A DNA stretch of 64,000 bases, taken from positions 500,969 to 564,968 of the forward strand of contig NZ_KE007317.1 in assembly GCF_000397065.2 (NCBI RefSeq), in the 5' to 3' direction. A model generated the notes under the pieces. That model did not search any database. It was not told the DNA's origin and was given only the letters and a program-made list of their open reading frames with translations. This document shows positions 44,705 to 54,652 of this stretch, one piece after another; position 1 is the stretch's first letter, and every line of letters begins with the position of its first letter. The translations under genes and the position numbers were made by a program. This DNA is from Marinobacter lipolyticus SM19 (GTDB lineage Bacteria > Pseudomonadota > Gammaproteobacteria > Pseudomonadales > Oleiphilaceae).

Positions 44705-46039
44705 TTAACGGATAACCGGCGACCACGCCGGCTCCCGGACGTCACCTTCGGTTGCCGGAAGGCTATAGGCTGCCCCACCGTCCGCCGAAATTACCGTCAG
44801 TACGCTGGTACCACTGTGTTTGGTGGCATAAATCAGCATTCTCCCGTTCGGAGCAAGAGACGGAGACTCATCAGACGCGGTTCGAGTCAGAACCGTTTCT
44901 TCTCCGTTACTCAAATCGGTGCGTGCGATATGAAATCCACCATTGCGCTGATGGACGTAGTACACGTAATCTCCCTGGCTGTCCGGTCGTGGACGAGCAT
45001 TGTACCGGCTACCAAATGTAATGCGTCGGGGCTCTGCCGTCTCACTGGACTTATGATAGATTTGTGGCCCGCCTGAGCGGTCCGAAGTAAAGAAAATACC
45101 CTCTCCGCTGTGATCCCAAACGCCTTCAGTATCGATGGACCAGTGGTTGGTCAGACGCTTCAGATTCCGGCTCTGGATATCCATACGATAGATTTCAGCG
45201 TTGCCATCCTTGGAGAGGGTCAGCAACAGCGAACGGCCGTCCCTGGACCAGGCTGGCGCTGAATTCAGCCCACGAAAATCCGCTACTTTTGTACGATTTC
45301 CGGAACCCAATTCGTGAATATAAATTGCTGGCTTGCCGGTTTCGAAGGATACATACGCCAGCTTCTTGCCATCCGGTGACCAGGCGGGAGAGAGGATTGG
45401 CTCTTTGCTTTCCAGCCGCACGCGCGCGCGCTTGCCGTCCACATCACTCACCTGAAGCCGATAACGGGGCTCACCTTTAGCTGTATCCAGGGTGACGTAG
45501 GCAAGTTTGGTTGAGAACGCACCCGGCACGCCCGTAATCGCCTCATAGACCTTATCGCTGATGTGATGGGCCAGAGTACGCATATTGCCGACGCTGACAG
45601 CCGCGGACTCACCGAGAATGCGCTCTTCCCGATTGACGTCCAGCAACTCATAACGGGCTTCCACGCGGTCCCCGTTGCGACTCAACTGACCAACCAGTAC
45701 ATATCGCTGGCCCAACAGGCGCCAGTCTCTATAATAAACCTCCGAACGCTTGGACGGCAGGCTCAGCATTTTCTCTGGCGACAAGGTCCGGAACTCACCA
45801 CTCATGGCCAGGTCGTCCTGAACGATACTGTTGATCTTGTCTCCAGCCGGAATCCCTCCGTTTTCCGCAAACGGAACGACGGCCACCGGAATCGCAGAAT
45901 CCGCTCCCTCGGTGATTCGAATAGTCAACTCTGCCGACGCGGGACCTGTACCAAGCGCCCAGACAAGAAGCGAGCAAACCAGGGTAAGCGCCATGAAGGT
46001 GTAGGTATTGTTTGTCCGATGTGTCATCAGCTTTTCCAT
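44705..46039 (-). CDS. tolB: Tol-Pal translocation protein TolB
   Basis: A 444-residue periplasmic protein. A signal peptide ([20 protein letters not shown]) leads to an N-terminal alpha/beta domain up to about residue 165, then a six-bladed propeller with repeated [18 protein letters not shown] motifs. It binds Pal and the TolA C-terminus. I use the ATG at 46039, with AAGGA just upstream; an ATG at 46027 is an alternative. Confidence 0.95.
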   Translation of the reverse strand: MEKLMTHRTNNTYTFMALTLVCSLLVWALGTGPASAELTIRITEGADSAIPVAVVPFAENGGIPAGDKINSIVQDDLAMSGEFRTLSPEKMLSLPSKRSEVYYRDWRLLGQRYVLVGQLSRNGDRVEARYELLDVNREERILGESAAVSVGNMRTLAHHISDKVYEAITGVPGAFSTKLAYVTLDTAKGEPRYRLQVSDVDGKRARVRLESKEPILSPAWSPDGKKLAYVSFETGKPAIYIHELGSGNRTKVADFRGLNSAPAWSRDGRSLLLTLSKDGNAEIYRMDIQSRNLKRLTNHWSIDTEGVWDHSGEGIFFTSDRSGGPQIYHKSSETAEPRRITFGSRYNARPRPDSQGDYVYYVHQRNGGFHIARTDLSNGEETVLTRTASDESPSLAPNGRMLIYATKHSGTSVLTVISADGGAAYSLPATEGDVREPAWSPVIR

Positions 46040-46045
46040 CTATCC

Positions 46046-47074
46046 TTATTTCAACCGCCGTGGATTGAATTCGATCGTGAACTGGCGGAAATAACGCTCA
46101 AACGTGTCCCGGTCATCCGGAATCGGATAACGATTAAGGGACTTCACCGCACTGATTGCCGAATTATCGAATGCCGTATTGCCACTGCCGTTGATCAGCT
46201 TCACTGACTGAAGTTCGCCTGTCGGCAATAGTGTGATCTGCAACCTTGCGGTCATCTCCTCCGTTGCGGACGATGGCGGATACCATGCCTGACTCAATCG
46301 CTCACGAATCAAGGCCTGATATTTTTCGCTCTCCGACATCATGCGAGCCTCTCTGGCTTTCGCTGCAGCGGCTTCCTGCTGACGCCTCGCCTCTGCCTCG
46401 CGCTCCCGACTGGCTTCCTCAGCCAGCGCTTCCAGCTGCTGCTCCTTCAGACGACGCTCAGCTTCCTTGCGTTTCTGTTCCGCTTCGCGTCGGGCCTGCT
46501 CTTCGCGCTTTTGCCTTTCGGCCTCTTCACGCTTGCGACGCTCTTCCTCTGCCTTGCGGCGTTCCTCTTCAGCTCGTCGCTTGGCTTCTTCCTGACGGCG
46601 CTTTTCCTCTTCCGCCTTTTGTCGCGCACGCTCTTTCGCCTCGGCTTCGGCTTTTTGTCGGGCAGCCTCTTCCTCACGCGCTTTTTGTTCAGCACGTTCA
46701 CGAGCGGCGGCCTCCTCCTGCCGTTTCCGCTCCTTTTCCTGCTGGATACGCCGAGCCTCTTCCCGAGCCTTCTCTTCCTCGGCAGCCTTGCGCTCTGCTT
46801 CCTGGCGCCGCTTCTGCTCTTGCTGCTCCTTCTTGCGCTCCTCATCCCGATCCGGTTCATCGACCTCTTCGACGACCGGGCTGGGCTCAGGCTCTTGCTG
46901 CGTCACCAGCCGGGCAGCAATGCTACGGGGCTCTGGCTCACTCTCTGGTGTAGTCCAGGACCAGCCAGCCAGTGCCACCACCACAATCAGCCCATGCAGC
47001 AGCAGTGACAAGGCAACGGGCGACTTCCACGGTTGCTGCCCGATATTGGTTACATCACGTTCCTGACCTGTCAC
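46046..47074 (-). CDS. tolA: Tol-Pal energy-transducing protein TolA
   Basis: A 342-residue inner-membrane protein. One membrane segment (SLLLHGLIVVVALAGW, about residues 22-37) is followed by a very long Glu/Lys/Arg/Ala helix of about residues 75-250 and a C-terminal TonB-like domain (WYPPSSATEEMTARLQITLLPT, then SAISAVKSL). It couples TolQR ion flow to TolB-Pal at the outer membrane. The start is a GTG at 47074. The biased helix composition creates long open frames on the other strand, which are not genes. Confidence 0.95.
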   Translation of the reverse strand: MTGQERDVTNIGQQPWKSPVALSLLLHGLIVVVALAGWSWTTPESEPEPRSIAARLVTQQEPEPSPVVEEVDEPDRDEERKKEQQEQKRRQEAERKAAEEEKAREEARRIQQEKERKRQEEAAARERAEQKAREEEAARQKAEAEAKERARQKAEEEKRRQEEAKRRAEEERRKAEEERRKREEAERQKREEQARREAEQKRKEAERRLKEQQLEALAEEASREREAEARRQQEAAAAKAREARMMSESEKYQALIRERLSQAWYPPSSATEEMTARLQITLLPTGELQSVKLINGSGNTAFDNSAISAVKSLNRYPIPDDRDTFERYFRQFTIEFNPRRLK

Positions 47075-47095
47075 AAAAACCTGCCCGTTCTATGC

Positions 47096-47542
47096 TCAGT
47101 TTTCGGTGGATGGCGCTTCGGTAATCAGCCCCACACTGGTGGCGCCGGCCCCTTGAAGTTCCGCCATCAGACGGACTACGGTTCCATATTCCACATGCTC
47201 GTCTCCACGCACCAGAATTTCCCGGGCACTTCGCTCTGACAGTATCTTGGATACCTGTGTCCGAACCTCGCCCAGAGACATCGGATCACTGTTCTCATCA
47301 CCAATTTCCAGAAAGTAGGCGCCATTGGAATCCACTGACACAATGATCGATTCCACATCTTTGTCGGACTGAATCGGATCCGACATTGTTTCCGGCAAAT
47401 CCACTTTTACGCCCTGAGTCAGCATCGGTGCGGTGACCATAAAGATCACCAACAGTACTAACATGACGTCGATGTACGGGACCACATTGATCTCGGACAT
47501 TGGCTTCCGGCGGTGCGCCGGCATCATTCCCATGCCTCTCAT
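47096..47542 (-). CDS. tolR: Tol-Pal proton-channel protein TolR
   Basis: A 148-residue ExbD-family protein. One membrane helix (YIDVMLVLLVIFMVTAPML) carries the essential aspartate D25. A periplasmic domain follows. GGAG lies 9 bases before the ATG. With TolQ it forms the proton channel that drives TolA. Confidence 0.95.
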   Translation of the reverse strand: MRGMGMMPAHRRKPMSEINVVPYIDVMLVLLVIFMVTAPMLTQGVKVDLPETMSDPIQSDKDVESIIVSVDSNGAYFLEIGDENSDPMSLGEVRTQVSKILSERSAREILVRGDEHVEYGTVVRLMAELQGAGATSVGLITEAPSTEN

Positions 47543-47582
47543 GCCTGCATGCTCCTGACTGACTTACACTGGCCCATGGATA

Positions 47583-48275
47583 TCACGCTGCTGACGACCG
47601 CTCGCTACTATGCACGCGACGATGGAGAATACTCGAGAACTCATCCGCAAAGGTCTCGTAGTTCTTTAACAGTGCATCGGACATGGAGGAAAAACGGTTA
47701 TAGGCAATAACCGCCGGAATCGCGGCAAACAGACCCATCGCGGTCGCGATCAATGCTTCGGAAATCCCCGGTGCTACCGTAGCCAGAGTGGCCTGCTGAA
47801 CCTGTGCCAAACCACGGAACGAGTTCATGATGCCCCAGACCGTACCAAACAGACCGATGTAGGGACTGGTCGAACCGACGGAAGCAAGGAAGGGTAACGA
47901 CGCTTCCAGCCTCTCCTGTTCACGGGAGAACGCAACACGCATGGCGCGCTGGGTACCCTCCATAACAGCATCGGCATCACGACTCTGCTGACGCAGTCGG
48001 GAGAACTCCTTGAAACCGGAACGGAACAGCGACTCCATCCCCGAGAAGGGTGTGGGATCGCTGTTTACTTCCCGGTACAGCTGCCCCAGATCCATACCGG
48101 ACCAGAAACGTTCCTCAAACTCAAGCTGCGCCCGCCGTGCCTTACGGAAAACCTGAAAACGCTGGAAGATAAGCGCCCAGGACACCACGGAAGCCAGAGC
48201 CAGCAACAGCATGACCAGTTGAACCAGCACACCCGCGTTGGCTATGAGATACCAAACAGAAACTTCTGACTCCAC
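47583..48275 (-). CDS. tolQ: Tol-Pal proton-channel protein TolQ
   Basis: A 230-residue MotA/ExbB-family inner-membrane protein with three membrane segments: VLVQLVMLLLALASVVSWAL near the start, then the paired segments in SPYIGLFGTVWGIMNSF and IATAMGLFAAIPAVIAYN. The start is a GTG at 48275 with AGGAG 6 bases upstream, 3 bases after the ybgC stop. It forms the channel scaffold around TolR. Confidence 0.95.
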   Translation of the reverse strand: MESEVSVWYLIANAGVLVQLVMLLLALASVVSWALIFQRFQVFRKARRAQLEFEERFWSGMDLGQLYREVNSDPTPFSGMESLFRSGFKEFSRLRQQSRDADAVMEGTQRAMRVAFSREQERLEASLPFLASVGSTSPYIGLFGTVWGIMNSFRGLAQVQQATLATVAPGISEALIATAMGLFAAIPAVIAYNRFSSMSDALLKNYETFADEFSSILHRRVHSSERSSAA

Positions 48276-48278
48276 CTT

Positions 48279-48737
48279 CTACTCCTGGCTTGTTCCGGTT
48301 AAAAGTTGGTTTTCGTGAACGCTTTCCAAGAGTTCACGCATATTGTCCGGCAACCGTCTCGGGCGCCCGCTATCCAGTGCCACGCAAGCAACCCGCACAT
48401 CGGCGGAGGCAAGCAGGGTTTCGTCCCCCGCCTTCAACACCCGCTGCCGAAAATCCATCCAGACACGACCGAAGCCGATGGGCTCCGCCGTTACCAGCAA
48501 CTGATCATCAAGCTTCGCCGGCACCGCATAATGGATATTCAGACGCTGGACCACGTAACTGATGTTATCCGACAGCCCTGCTCGCAGACCGACGCCACAG
48601 GTCCGTACCCATTCCGTGCGTGCACGCTCCATATAGTGCAGGTACTTCGCATGGAATACGATGCCACCTGCATCCGTATCCTCAATATAGACTCTGACCG
48701 GCAGGCGGAACTGTCCGGAGTGAAGAGCTTCAGTCAA
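48279..48737 (-). CDS. ybgC: acyl-CoA thioesterase YbgC
   Basis: A 152-residue hot-dog-fold thioesterase with the 4HBT motif [17 protein letters not shown] (catalytic Asp). E. coli YbgC cleaves acyl-CoA and interacts with acyl carrier protein. The start is a TTG at 48737: an excellent AGGAGG (48744-48749) lies 6 bases upstream inside ruvB, and the TTG overlaps the ruvB stop by 8 bases. A frame to 48773 exists but has no comparable site. First gene of the Tol-Pal operon. Confidence 0.92.
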   Translation of the reverse strand: MTEALHSGQFRLPVRVYIEDTDAGGIVFHAKYLHYMERARTEWVRTCGVGLRAGLSDNISYVVQRLNIHYAVPAKLDDQLLVTAEPIGFGRVWMDFRQRVLKAGDETLLASADVRVACVALDSGRPRRLPDNMRELLESVHENQLLTGTSQE

Positions 48738-49758
48738 AGAGATCCTCCTTTCCTGACCGTACCGGTACAACACCGAAATGCTGATAGGCAGTGGAGGTCA
48801 CCATGCGCCCTCTCGGTGTGCGCACCATGAACCCCTGCTGGATCAGGAATGGCTCCAGAACATCCTCAATGGTGCCTCGCTCCTCACTGATGGCCGCAGC
48901 CAGACTCTCTACACCGACAGGACCACCATCAAACTTTTCGATCATCGCCAGCAACAGGCGGCGATCCATATGATCAAAACCCTGATCATCCACCTTCAGC
49001 ATATTCAATGCCTGGTCTGCGATGGAGTCGCTGATACGACCGTCCGCCTTGACCTCGGCGAAGTCGCGGACCCGACGCAACAGCCGGTTAGCGATGCGAG
49101 GCGTACCCCGGGAACGCCGCGCTATCTCATACGCGCCGCCTTCATCAATAGCCACCGATGACAAGCGGGCGGACCGTAGAATAATGCTGGTCAGATCCCT
49201 GGTGTTATAAAATTCCAGGCGCTGAACAATCCCGAAACGATCTCGCAGTGGCGATGTCAGAAGGCCGGCCCGGGTGGTGGCTCCCACCAGAGTGAACGGC
49301 GGCAGATCGAGCTTGATCGATCGCGCCGCGGGTCCTTCACCGATCATGATATCCAGCTGATAATCTTCCATCGCCGGATAAAGGACCTCTTCCACTGCTG
49401 CGCTCAGCCGATGAATCTCGTCAATAAAGAGGACGTCGCCCTCTTCCAGATTTGTCAGCATTGCCGCCAGGTCACCGGCCTTTTCCAGCACCGGTCCCGA
49501 TGTGGTTTTGATGGCCACGCCCATTTCGTTCGCAATAATATTCGCCAGCGTCGTCTTGCCCAGCCCCGGAGGCCCAAAGATCAGGACATGGTCCAACGCT
49601 TCCTCGCGAGCACGGGCAGCCGAGACAAAGATATCCATCTGTTCCCGCACCGCCGGCTGTCCGACATACTCGGCCAGCAACGTAGGCCGAATAGCTCGGT
49701 CCTGCACTTCTTCGTACTGCCCGGCCTGGGCAGAAATCAGACGATCAGATTCAATCAT
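48730..49758 (-). CDS. ruvB: Holliday junction branch migration ATPase RuvB
   Basis: A 342-residue AAA+ motor. Walker A is [12 protein letters not shown], Walker B is FIDEIHRL, sensor/arginine-finger motifs lie in [18 protein letters not shown], and the C-terminal winged helix contains [17 protein letters not shown]. It pumps DNA through the RuvA-bound junction. It is separated from ruvA by 133 bases and overlaps ybgC by 8 bases, so ybgC and the tol genes may be partly co-transcribed with it. Confidence 0.97.
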   Translation of the reverse strand: MIESDRLISAQAGQYEEVQDRAIRPTLLAEYVGQPAVREQMDIFVSAARAREEALDHVLIFGPPGLGKTTLANIIANEMGVAIKTTSGPVLEKAGDLAAMLTNLEEGDVLFIDEIHRLSAAVEEVLYPAMEDYQLDIMIGEGPAARSIKLDLPPFTLVGATTRAGLLTSPLRDRFGIVQRLEFYNTRDLTSIILRSARLSSVAIDEGGAYEIARRSRGTPRIANRLLRRVRDFAEVKADGRISDSIADQALNMLKVDDQGFDHMDRRLLLAMIEKFDGGPVGVESLAAAISEERGTIEDVLEPFLIQQGFMVRTPRGRMVTSTAYQHFGVVPVRSGKEDLFD

Positions 49759-49891
49759 GACGTTACCAGAACAGTGGGACTACACATCATGCCTGCACAT
49801 TAAGGTGCCCCAATTGTACAAACGACTCAGTGGCTGTCACGTTACGCTCTATACAGATTAGGCGCCAGACAGGTCACGAATTACGGCAGTT

Positions 49892-50524
49892 TCATCCCGC
49901 CGGGATCATATTGCGGAGGGCCAGGCGTATCAGCTCCTCACTCGCCATGCCTTTCTCCGCTACCTTGTTGATGGCCTTTGCCGCCTCCTGAGGCCTGTAA
50001 CCAAGGGCAATCAGCGCGGCTTCAGCTTCATCCCGGGGATCGTAACCAGCCGTGTTGGTCTCAACACTGCCCGAACCACCGCCTGTCGTCTCGGACGACA
50101 TAGGCACGAACTGTCCCTCAAGTTGCCCTATCCGATCCGTCATTTCAATAAGCAGACGTTCAGCGGTTTTTTTACCAACACCTGGCAGCTTCACCAGCGC
50201 GTTGGCATCCCGCGTTTCCACACAACGGATAAACTGTTGCGCATCCAGCCCCGACAGGATCCCCACCGCCAACCTCGGTCCCACACCATTGACCTTGATC
50301 AGCAATCGGAACAGATCCCGATCCAGGCGAGAGACGAAACCGAACAGGCTTTGGGCATCTTCACGAACAGCGAAATGAGTATGGAGGGTTACTTCCGTTC
50401 CCGCTTCAGGGAGATGGAAGAAGGTGGTGTAGGGAATATCAACTTCATACCCCAGGCCAGTGCACTCAACCAGTGCCTGACCGGGAGACTTTTCTATCAG
50501 CGTGCCTCGAATTCGACCTATCAA
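49892..50524 (-). CDS. ruvA: Holliday junction-binding protein RuvA
   Basis: A 210-residue tetrameric junction-binding protein. The N-terminal OB-fold begins IGRIRGTLIEKSPGQ; helix-hairpin-helix motifs lie in LLIKVNGVGPRLAVGIL and LVKLPGVGKKTAERLL; the C-terminal RuvB-binding domain includes EAEAALIALGYRPQEA. The start is a TTG at 50524, because GAGGAG (50532-50537) lies 7 bases upstream and this gives the usual N-terminus; the frame opens earlier, at 50545. Confidence 0.95.
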   Translation of the reverse strand: MIGRIRGTLIEKSPGQALVECTGLGYEVDIPYTTFFHLPEAGTEVTLHTHFAVREDAQSLFGFVSRLDRDLFRLLIKVNGVGPRLAVGILSGLDAQQFIRCVETRDANALVKLPGVGKKTAERLLIEMTDRIGQLEGQFVPMSSETTGGGSGSVETNTAGYDPRDEAEAALIALGYRPQEAAKAINKVAEKGMASEELIRLALRNMIPAG

Positions 50525-50554
50525 CGAAAGTCTCCTCAGGCGCAAACGCGCCGG

Positions 50555-51079
50555 CTATTGTTGTCTCACCCGCCCGCTCCGCACCTTACCACCGGCCGCC
50601 AACCGCGTAACACTCTGATTCATATGGGCATGACACAATGCAATTGCCAGCGCATCGGCGGCATCCGCCTGAGGGGTTCGGGAAAGGGATAACAGCACCT
50701 GTACCATGTGCTGAACCTGGGACTTGTCAGCCCCCCCCTTACCCACCACCGCCTGTTTGACCTGGCGTGCCGAGTATTCATGAACTGGCAGTCCACTGTT
50801 GGCAGCACTGACAATAGCTGCACCGCGAGCCTGCCCCAATTTAAGTGCAGAATCCGGGTTTCGGGCCATAAATACCTGTTCTATGGCAAATTCTTCCGGA
50901 CGGTATTCCCCAATTAATGTGGCAAGACTGTGAAAGATCGTTTGCAAACGCTCTGCCATGGGCTTCTCACCCACGCGGATACAACCACTGTCGATGTATT
51001 CGATGTGGCGACCTTGCGCCCGGATAATACCGTATCCGGTAATGCGGGACCCCGGATCTACGCCCAGAATAATAGCCAC
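50555..51079 (-). CDS. ruvC: Holliday junction resolvase RuvC
   Basis: A 174-residue endonuclease of RNase H fold. The first catalytic Asp is D7 ([14 protein letters not shown]), a Glu lies in the FAIEQVF segment, and Asp residues lie in [16 protein letters not shown]. It cuts junctions processed by RuvAB. The start is a GTG at 51079 with AAGGAA 6 bases upstream. No yebC gene lies between it and aspS, unlike in many relatives. Confidence 0.96.
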   Translation of the reverse strand: MAIILGVDPGSRITGYGIIRAQGRHIEYIDSGCIRVGEKPMAERLQTIFHSLATLIGEYRPEEFAIEQVFMARNPDSALKLGQARGAAIVSAANSGLPVHEYSARQVKQAVVGKGGADKSQVQHMVQVLLSLSRTPQADAADALAIALCHAHMNQSVTRLAAGGKVRSGRVRQQ

Positions 51080-51117
51080 ATCAAATTCCTTGGTTGGCTA
51101 CGGGGAATTCATCAATC

Positions 51118-51154
51118 GTCCGGGCTTCCCGATCCACAACGGGAGAGCCCGGAC
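51118..51154. terminator. strong hairpin between aspS and ruvC
   Basis: Left arm 51118-51131 and right arm 51140-51154 pair over 14 base pairs with one bulged G and an 8-base loop. It lies 11 bases after the aspS stop. There is no T-run on the minus strand, so partial termination or mRNA protection is as likely as a true stop. Confidence 0.55.
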
Positions 51155-51164
51155 AGGGTGCTGC

Positions 51165-52970
51165 TTACTCGTTATTGCCTTCCGATTTGTCGGCTTCAGT
51201 TACTTTGGCTGCCGGTTTGCGCAGGCGAATATGAAGTTCACGCAACTGCTTCTCGTCCACTTCACCAGGCGCCTGGGTCATCAGACAGGTGGCACTCTGG
51301 GTTTTCGGGAAGGCGATGACATCACGGATCGACGACGCTCCGGTCATCAGCATCACCAGGCGGTCCAGACCAAAGGCCAGGCCACCGTGAGGAGGACAAC
51401 CGAACTTCAGGGCATCCAGCAGGAAGCCGAACTTCGCGCGCGCTTCGTCCTCGCCAATTCCCAGGATACGGAATACTGTTTCCTGCATCTCCTCGCTGTG
51501 AATACGGATAGAACCACCACCAAGTTCGGTACCGTTAAGAACCATGTCATAGGCCCTTGAAAGCGCCGTTGCCGGGTTCGCCGCCAGCTCCTCAGCAGAA
51601 CAGGAAGGCGCGGTGAACGGGTGGTGAATAGCCGTCAGGCTGCCGTCCGGAGTTTCCTCAAACATCGGGAAATCCACGACCCACAGAGGCGCCCACTCAG
51701 AGGTCAGCATTTCGAGGTCATACCCCACCTTGATACGCAGAGCGCCCAGGGCCTCATTCACCACGGTCGCCTTGTCCGCGCCAAAGAAAACGATATCGCC
51801 GTCTTCCGCGCCAACACGCTCGATAATCGCCGTGGCCACGTCATCACCAAGGAACTTGATGATCGGTGACTGCAGGCCCTCAACGCCCTTGGCGAGTTCA
51901 TTTACCTTGATGTAGGCAAGACCTTTGGCCCCGTAGATGCCGACGAACTTGGTGTAGTCGTCAATCTGCTTACGGGTCAGCACACCGCCCTTGGGCACAC
52001 GCAGCGCGGCAACACGGCCCTTCGGATCTTTCGCAGGACCTGCAAAGACCTTGAAGTCCACCCCTTCGACCAGATCCCCCACATCCAGCAGCTCCAGCGG
52101 AATCCGCAAATCCGGCTTATCACTGCCATAGCGCTGCATGGCCTCTGCGTATGGCATGCGCGGGAATTCCGGCAGCTCAACACTCAGGACATCCTTGAAC
52201 AGGGAGCGAATCATGCCCTCGTTGAGGGACATCAGGCTTTCTTCATCAACGAACGACGCCTCGACATCCACCTGGGTAAATTCAGGCTGACGATCCGCCC
52301 GCAGATCTTCATCACGGAAGCACTTGGCAATCTGATAATAACGGTCAACGCCCGACACCATCAGCAACTGTTTGAATAGCTGCGGGGACTGGGGCAACGC
52401 AAAGAAGGAACCGTCATGGGTCCGACTCGGTACCAGATAATCCCGGGCACCTTCCGGGGTTGCGCGGGTCAGGATAGGCGTTTCCACATCCATGAACCCA
52501 TTGCCGTCGAGGTAGTTACGGATATAGCTGGTCACACGGGAGCGGAAGCGCAGTCGATTCAGCATTTCCGGACGACGCAGATCAACAAAACGATATTTGA
52601 GGCGAACATCCTCGCCAACGTCAACGTGCTCATCCAACGGGAATGGCGGCGTGGCAGCGGCGTTCAGAATGCTTACGTCCTTGCCCAGCAACTCAACCTG
52701 ACCCGTTGGCATGTTGCTGTTCTCAGTACCGGCCGGACGGCGGCGAACGCGACCTGTGACCTTGATAACAAACTCACTGCGTATCTTTTCCGCCAGCGCA
52801 AAGCTCTCGGGGGTGTCCGGATCGACCACGACCTGGGAGATACCGTCCCGGTCCCGCAGGTCGAGGAAAATCACCCCACCGTGGTCACGGCGACGGTGAA
52901 CCCAACCGCAGAGTGTTACTTCCTGATCAATGTGAGATTCGTTGATACCACCGCAATAATGACTGCGCAT
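51165..52970 (-). CDS. aspS: aspartyl-tRNA synthetase AspS
   Basis: A 601-residue class II synthetase. The anticodon-binding OB domain contains [20 protein letters not shown], the catalytic core has [26 protein letters not shown] motif 2 and [12 protein letters not shown] motif 3, and a GAD insertion lies between. Histidine at residue 30 (RRDHGG) matches non-discriminating AspRS enzymes such as that of Pseudomonas aeruginosa, which also charge tRNA-Asn. I chose the ATG at 52970: it matches the family and the longer frame to 53060 would start upstream of the predicted transcription start. Confidence 0.96.
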   Translation of the reverse strand: MRSHYCGGINESHIDQEVTLCGWVHRRRDHGGVIFLDLRDRDGISQVVVDPDTPESFALAEKIRSEFVIKVTGRVRRRPAGTENSNMPTGQVELLGKDVSILNAAATPPFPLDEHVDVGEDVRLKYRFVDLRRPEMLNRLRFRSRVTSYIRNYLDGNGFMDVETPILTRATPEGARDYLVPSRTHDGSFFALPQSPQLFKQLLMVSGVDRYYQIAKCFRDEDLRADRQPEFTQVDVEASFVDEESLMSLNEGMIRSLFKDVLSVELPEFPRMPYAEAMQRYGSDKPDLRIPLELLDVGDLVEGVDFKVFAGPAKDPKGRVAALRVPKGGVLTRKQIDDYTKFVGIYGAKGLAYIKVNELAKGVEGLQSPIIKFLGDDVATAIIERVGAEDGDIVFFGADKATVVNEALGALRIKVGYDLEMLTSEWAPLWVVDFPMFEETPDGSLTAIHHPFTAPSCSAEELAANPATALSRAYDMVLNGTELGGGSIRIHSEEMQETVFRILGIGEDEARAKFGFLLDALKFGCPPHGGLAFGLDRLVMLMTGASSIRDVIAFPKTQSATCLMTQAPGEVDEKQLRELHIRLRKPAAKVTEADKSEGNNE

Positions 52971-53049
52971 ACCGGTTCCCGTTGTTTCAAATGTGTGCAT
53001 AAATGTGTGCGAAATATGGATTCGGCGGACACTACTGGAAAAGCCGCCC

Positions 53050-53055
53050 ATTATA
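53050..53055 (-). promoter_or_regulatory. -10 element of aspS
   Basis: TATAAT on the minus strand, about 80 bases before the aspS ATG. The sequence 17 bases upstream (CTGATT) is a poor -35. Confidence 0.45.
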
Positions 53056-53156
53056 AACACAATGGACGTGAAAATCAGGCTCCAATCACGGTGGGTGACG
53101 CCTTCTGCACAGACCGATAGAATGTATCACCCTTCTCAGCAATCGGAGCCGTTGTA

Positions 53157-53780
53157 TTGTCGTCCCGAGCCGAACAAAAACTTAAAACACGTCGCGCCCT
53201 GATGGACGCCGCCCTCGCCCAACTCAGCGCGGATCGCGGCTTTGGCAGCCTGAGCCTCAGAGAAGTTGCCCGGGAAGCAGGCATTGCACCGACCTCATTC
53301 TATCGCCACTTTGCTGAACTGGACGAATTAGGCCTGGCACTGGTGGATGAAGGGGGGGTAGCACTGCGGCAGCTGATGCGCCACGCACGCAAACGAATTG
53401 CCAGAGACGGCAGCGCCATCAGCACTTCCGTTGAAACCTTTATGGAATATCTCGGCAACAACGCCAACCTGTTCAGATTGATGCTGCGGGAGCGCACCGG
53501 TGTGTCCAAACCTTTCCGCACAGCCATTAAGGCGGAAATAGACCACTTTGTTACGGAACTGGCGGATGACCTGAGACGTTTTGCTGAGGAACAGAACAAA
53601 CCCCTGTCCGACGCGCGGCTGGTGGCAGAAGCTATGGTTACACTGGTATTCAATCAGGGTGCCGAAGCGCTGGATGCGACGCCGAAAGAGAAGGACAGCC
53701 TGAAAGTTAAACTGAAAACGGAATTGCGGATGATTCTTCTGGGCTCTCAAAGTCTTGCCAATCACACAAGAAAGCCCTGA
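53157..53780 (+). CDS. fabR: TetR-family repressor FabR
   Basis: A 207-residue TetR-family regulator that in E. coli senses unsaturated acyl-CoA and represses unsaturated fatty acid genes. The helix-turn-helix is [21 protein letters not shown] near residues 33-54; the all-helical ligand domain follows. The start is a TTG at 53157 with GGAG about 9 bases upstream. It is divergent from aspS and followed by two terminator-like structures. No fatty acid gene is adjacent, so the regulon cannot be seen here. Confidence 0.88.
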   Translation: MSSRAEQKLKTRRALMDAALAQLSADRGFGSLSLREVAREAGIAPTSFYRHFAELDELGLALVDEGGVALRQLMRHARKRIARDGSAISTSVETFMEYLGNNANLFRLMLRERTGVSKPFRTAIKAEIDHFVTELADDLRRFAEEQNKPLSDARLVAEAMVTLVFNQGAEALDATPKEKDSLKVKLKTELRMILLGSQSLANHTRKP

Positions 53781-53803
53781 ACCTGAATGTCAGGTATTTT
53801 TTT
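53781..53803 (+). terminator. terminator of fabR
   Basis: ACCTGA (53781-53786) and TCAGGT (53790-53795) followed by A and a run of T, directly after the fabR stop. The stem is short. Confidence 0.6.
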
Positions 53804-53832
53804 AATTTATCGGAATTCCATGGAACCTTAAT

Positions 53833-53931
53833 GACTCAACGTTCGTCAGTTAATCGGGATAGAGCCTATCCTATTGTTGAGTCGTTGCCTCCAAGAGGCG
53901 ACTTGAGCCCGCCGCTTGGCGGGCTTTTTTA
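53833..53931 (+). ncRNA. candidate structured small RNA downstream of fabR
   Basis: About 100 bases with layered pairing and its own terminator. GACTCAAC (53833-53840) pairs with GTTGAGTC (53876-53883) and encloses GGATAG-AGC-CTATCC (53857-53871). A second hairpin, GCCTC-CAA-GAGGC (53887-53899), can be extended by GTC/GAC at the expense of the first stem. The end is an 8-bp GC stem (AGCCCGCC/GGCGGGCT, 53906-53925) plus six T. It lies after fabR's own terminator and carries no open frame of note. I see no clear promoter; it could also be a long double terminator. No known RNA family is recognised. Confidence 0.45.
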
Positions 53932-53941
53932 TGACACTTCC

Positions 53942-54448
53942 CTAGCAGGCGAATTTCATCCGTCCGCCAATTTCATACCCTTCGGGCACTTGATAGACAG
54001 ATGATGCCATACGTGCGGCGTCTGCGCGGTGCCTTTCAAGATAGCCTTCAATCTCAATGGCGCGATGGCGAAACGCCCCATCCAACTCCCGACTCAGGGA
54101 ATAATCCAGCCGGATTCCTACTCGGACTCCCTCATCAACATCATTGACGTATCGAACATTACCAGGCGCAAAGCTGATGGCTGGCTCATCCCTCGGATTC
54201 CTCACCTCATGCTTGCGAATCAGGGATATACATATATTTTCGTCAGGATTGATCCGAGCACCGGACAAGATCAGGGCCACACCATCCCGATCAAAATCCA
54301 GCACTGCACACTCTTCTATGAGTTCCAAAGACTTTTCCGTGTAAACCCTGGCGGACAAGAGTCCAAGTGCCAGATATCGATAATTTACGATATCAGTATC
54401 GTGGGAGGCCTGCGGCAAATTCACCTGAGCACAGGATTGATTCTCCAT
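53942..54448 (-). CDS. conserved-looking hypothetical protein, possibly PilZ-like
   Basis: A 168-residue soluble protein without signal peptide. Its first half includes NYRYLALGLLSARVYTEKSLE and CAVLDFDRDGVALILSGARI. The second half has VDEGVRVGIRLDYSLSRELDGAF followed by a helix ending YLERHR, which faintly resembles the end of PilZ domains. The RxxxR and D/NxSxxG c-di-GMP motifs are not evident, so the comparison is weak. It is a single gene; the plus-strand terminator at 53906-53931 lies just beyond its stop. Function unknown. Confidence 0.55.
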   Translation of the reverse strand: MENQSCAQVNLPQASHDTDIVNYRYLALGLLSARVYTEKSLELIEECAVLDFDRDGVALILSGARINPDENICISLIRKHEVRNPRDEPAISFAPGNVRYVNDVDEGVRVGIRLDYSLSRELDGAFRHRAIEIEGYLERHRADAARMASSVYQVPEGYEIGGRMKFAC

Positions 54449-54587
54449 AGTTCCACTCTCTTTTTACTTGGTTTTTTGGGATCTACGTCACACTTCCATA
54501 GTTACACGCTTGTATAGCATCCTAGGTTCCTGAATGTACTGGCAAATGCTTACAGGAGAGGTTCTTTTGGCCCAAGAAGGAAGGTAT

Positions 54588-54608
54588 GGGTGGCCAAATG
54601 GGCCACCC
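54588..54608. repeat. perfect 8-bp hairpin in the 54.4-54.6 kb gap
   Basis: GGGTGGCC (54588-54595) and GGCCACCC (54601-54608) around AAATG, 45 bases beyond the HIT gene stop. There is no T-run. It may end or protect the HIT-gene transcript. The rest of the 204-base gap holds nothing I can name. Confidence 0.4.
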
Positions 54609-54652
54609 AGCAAAGTCAGCGGTATTCGGCGGTGGTTGATCGCCTCTGATTG

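Noticed and set aside
46511..47008. open frame rich in Leu/Phe opposite tolA, looking like a membrane protein
   Set aside because: It is the complement of the Glu/Lys/Arg repeats of TolA; hydrophobicity is an artefact of the antisense reading.
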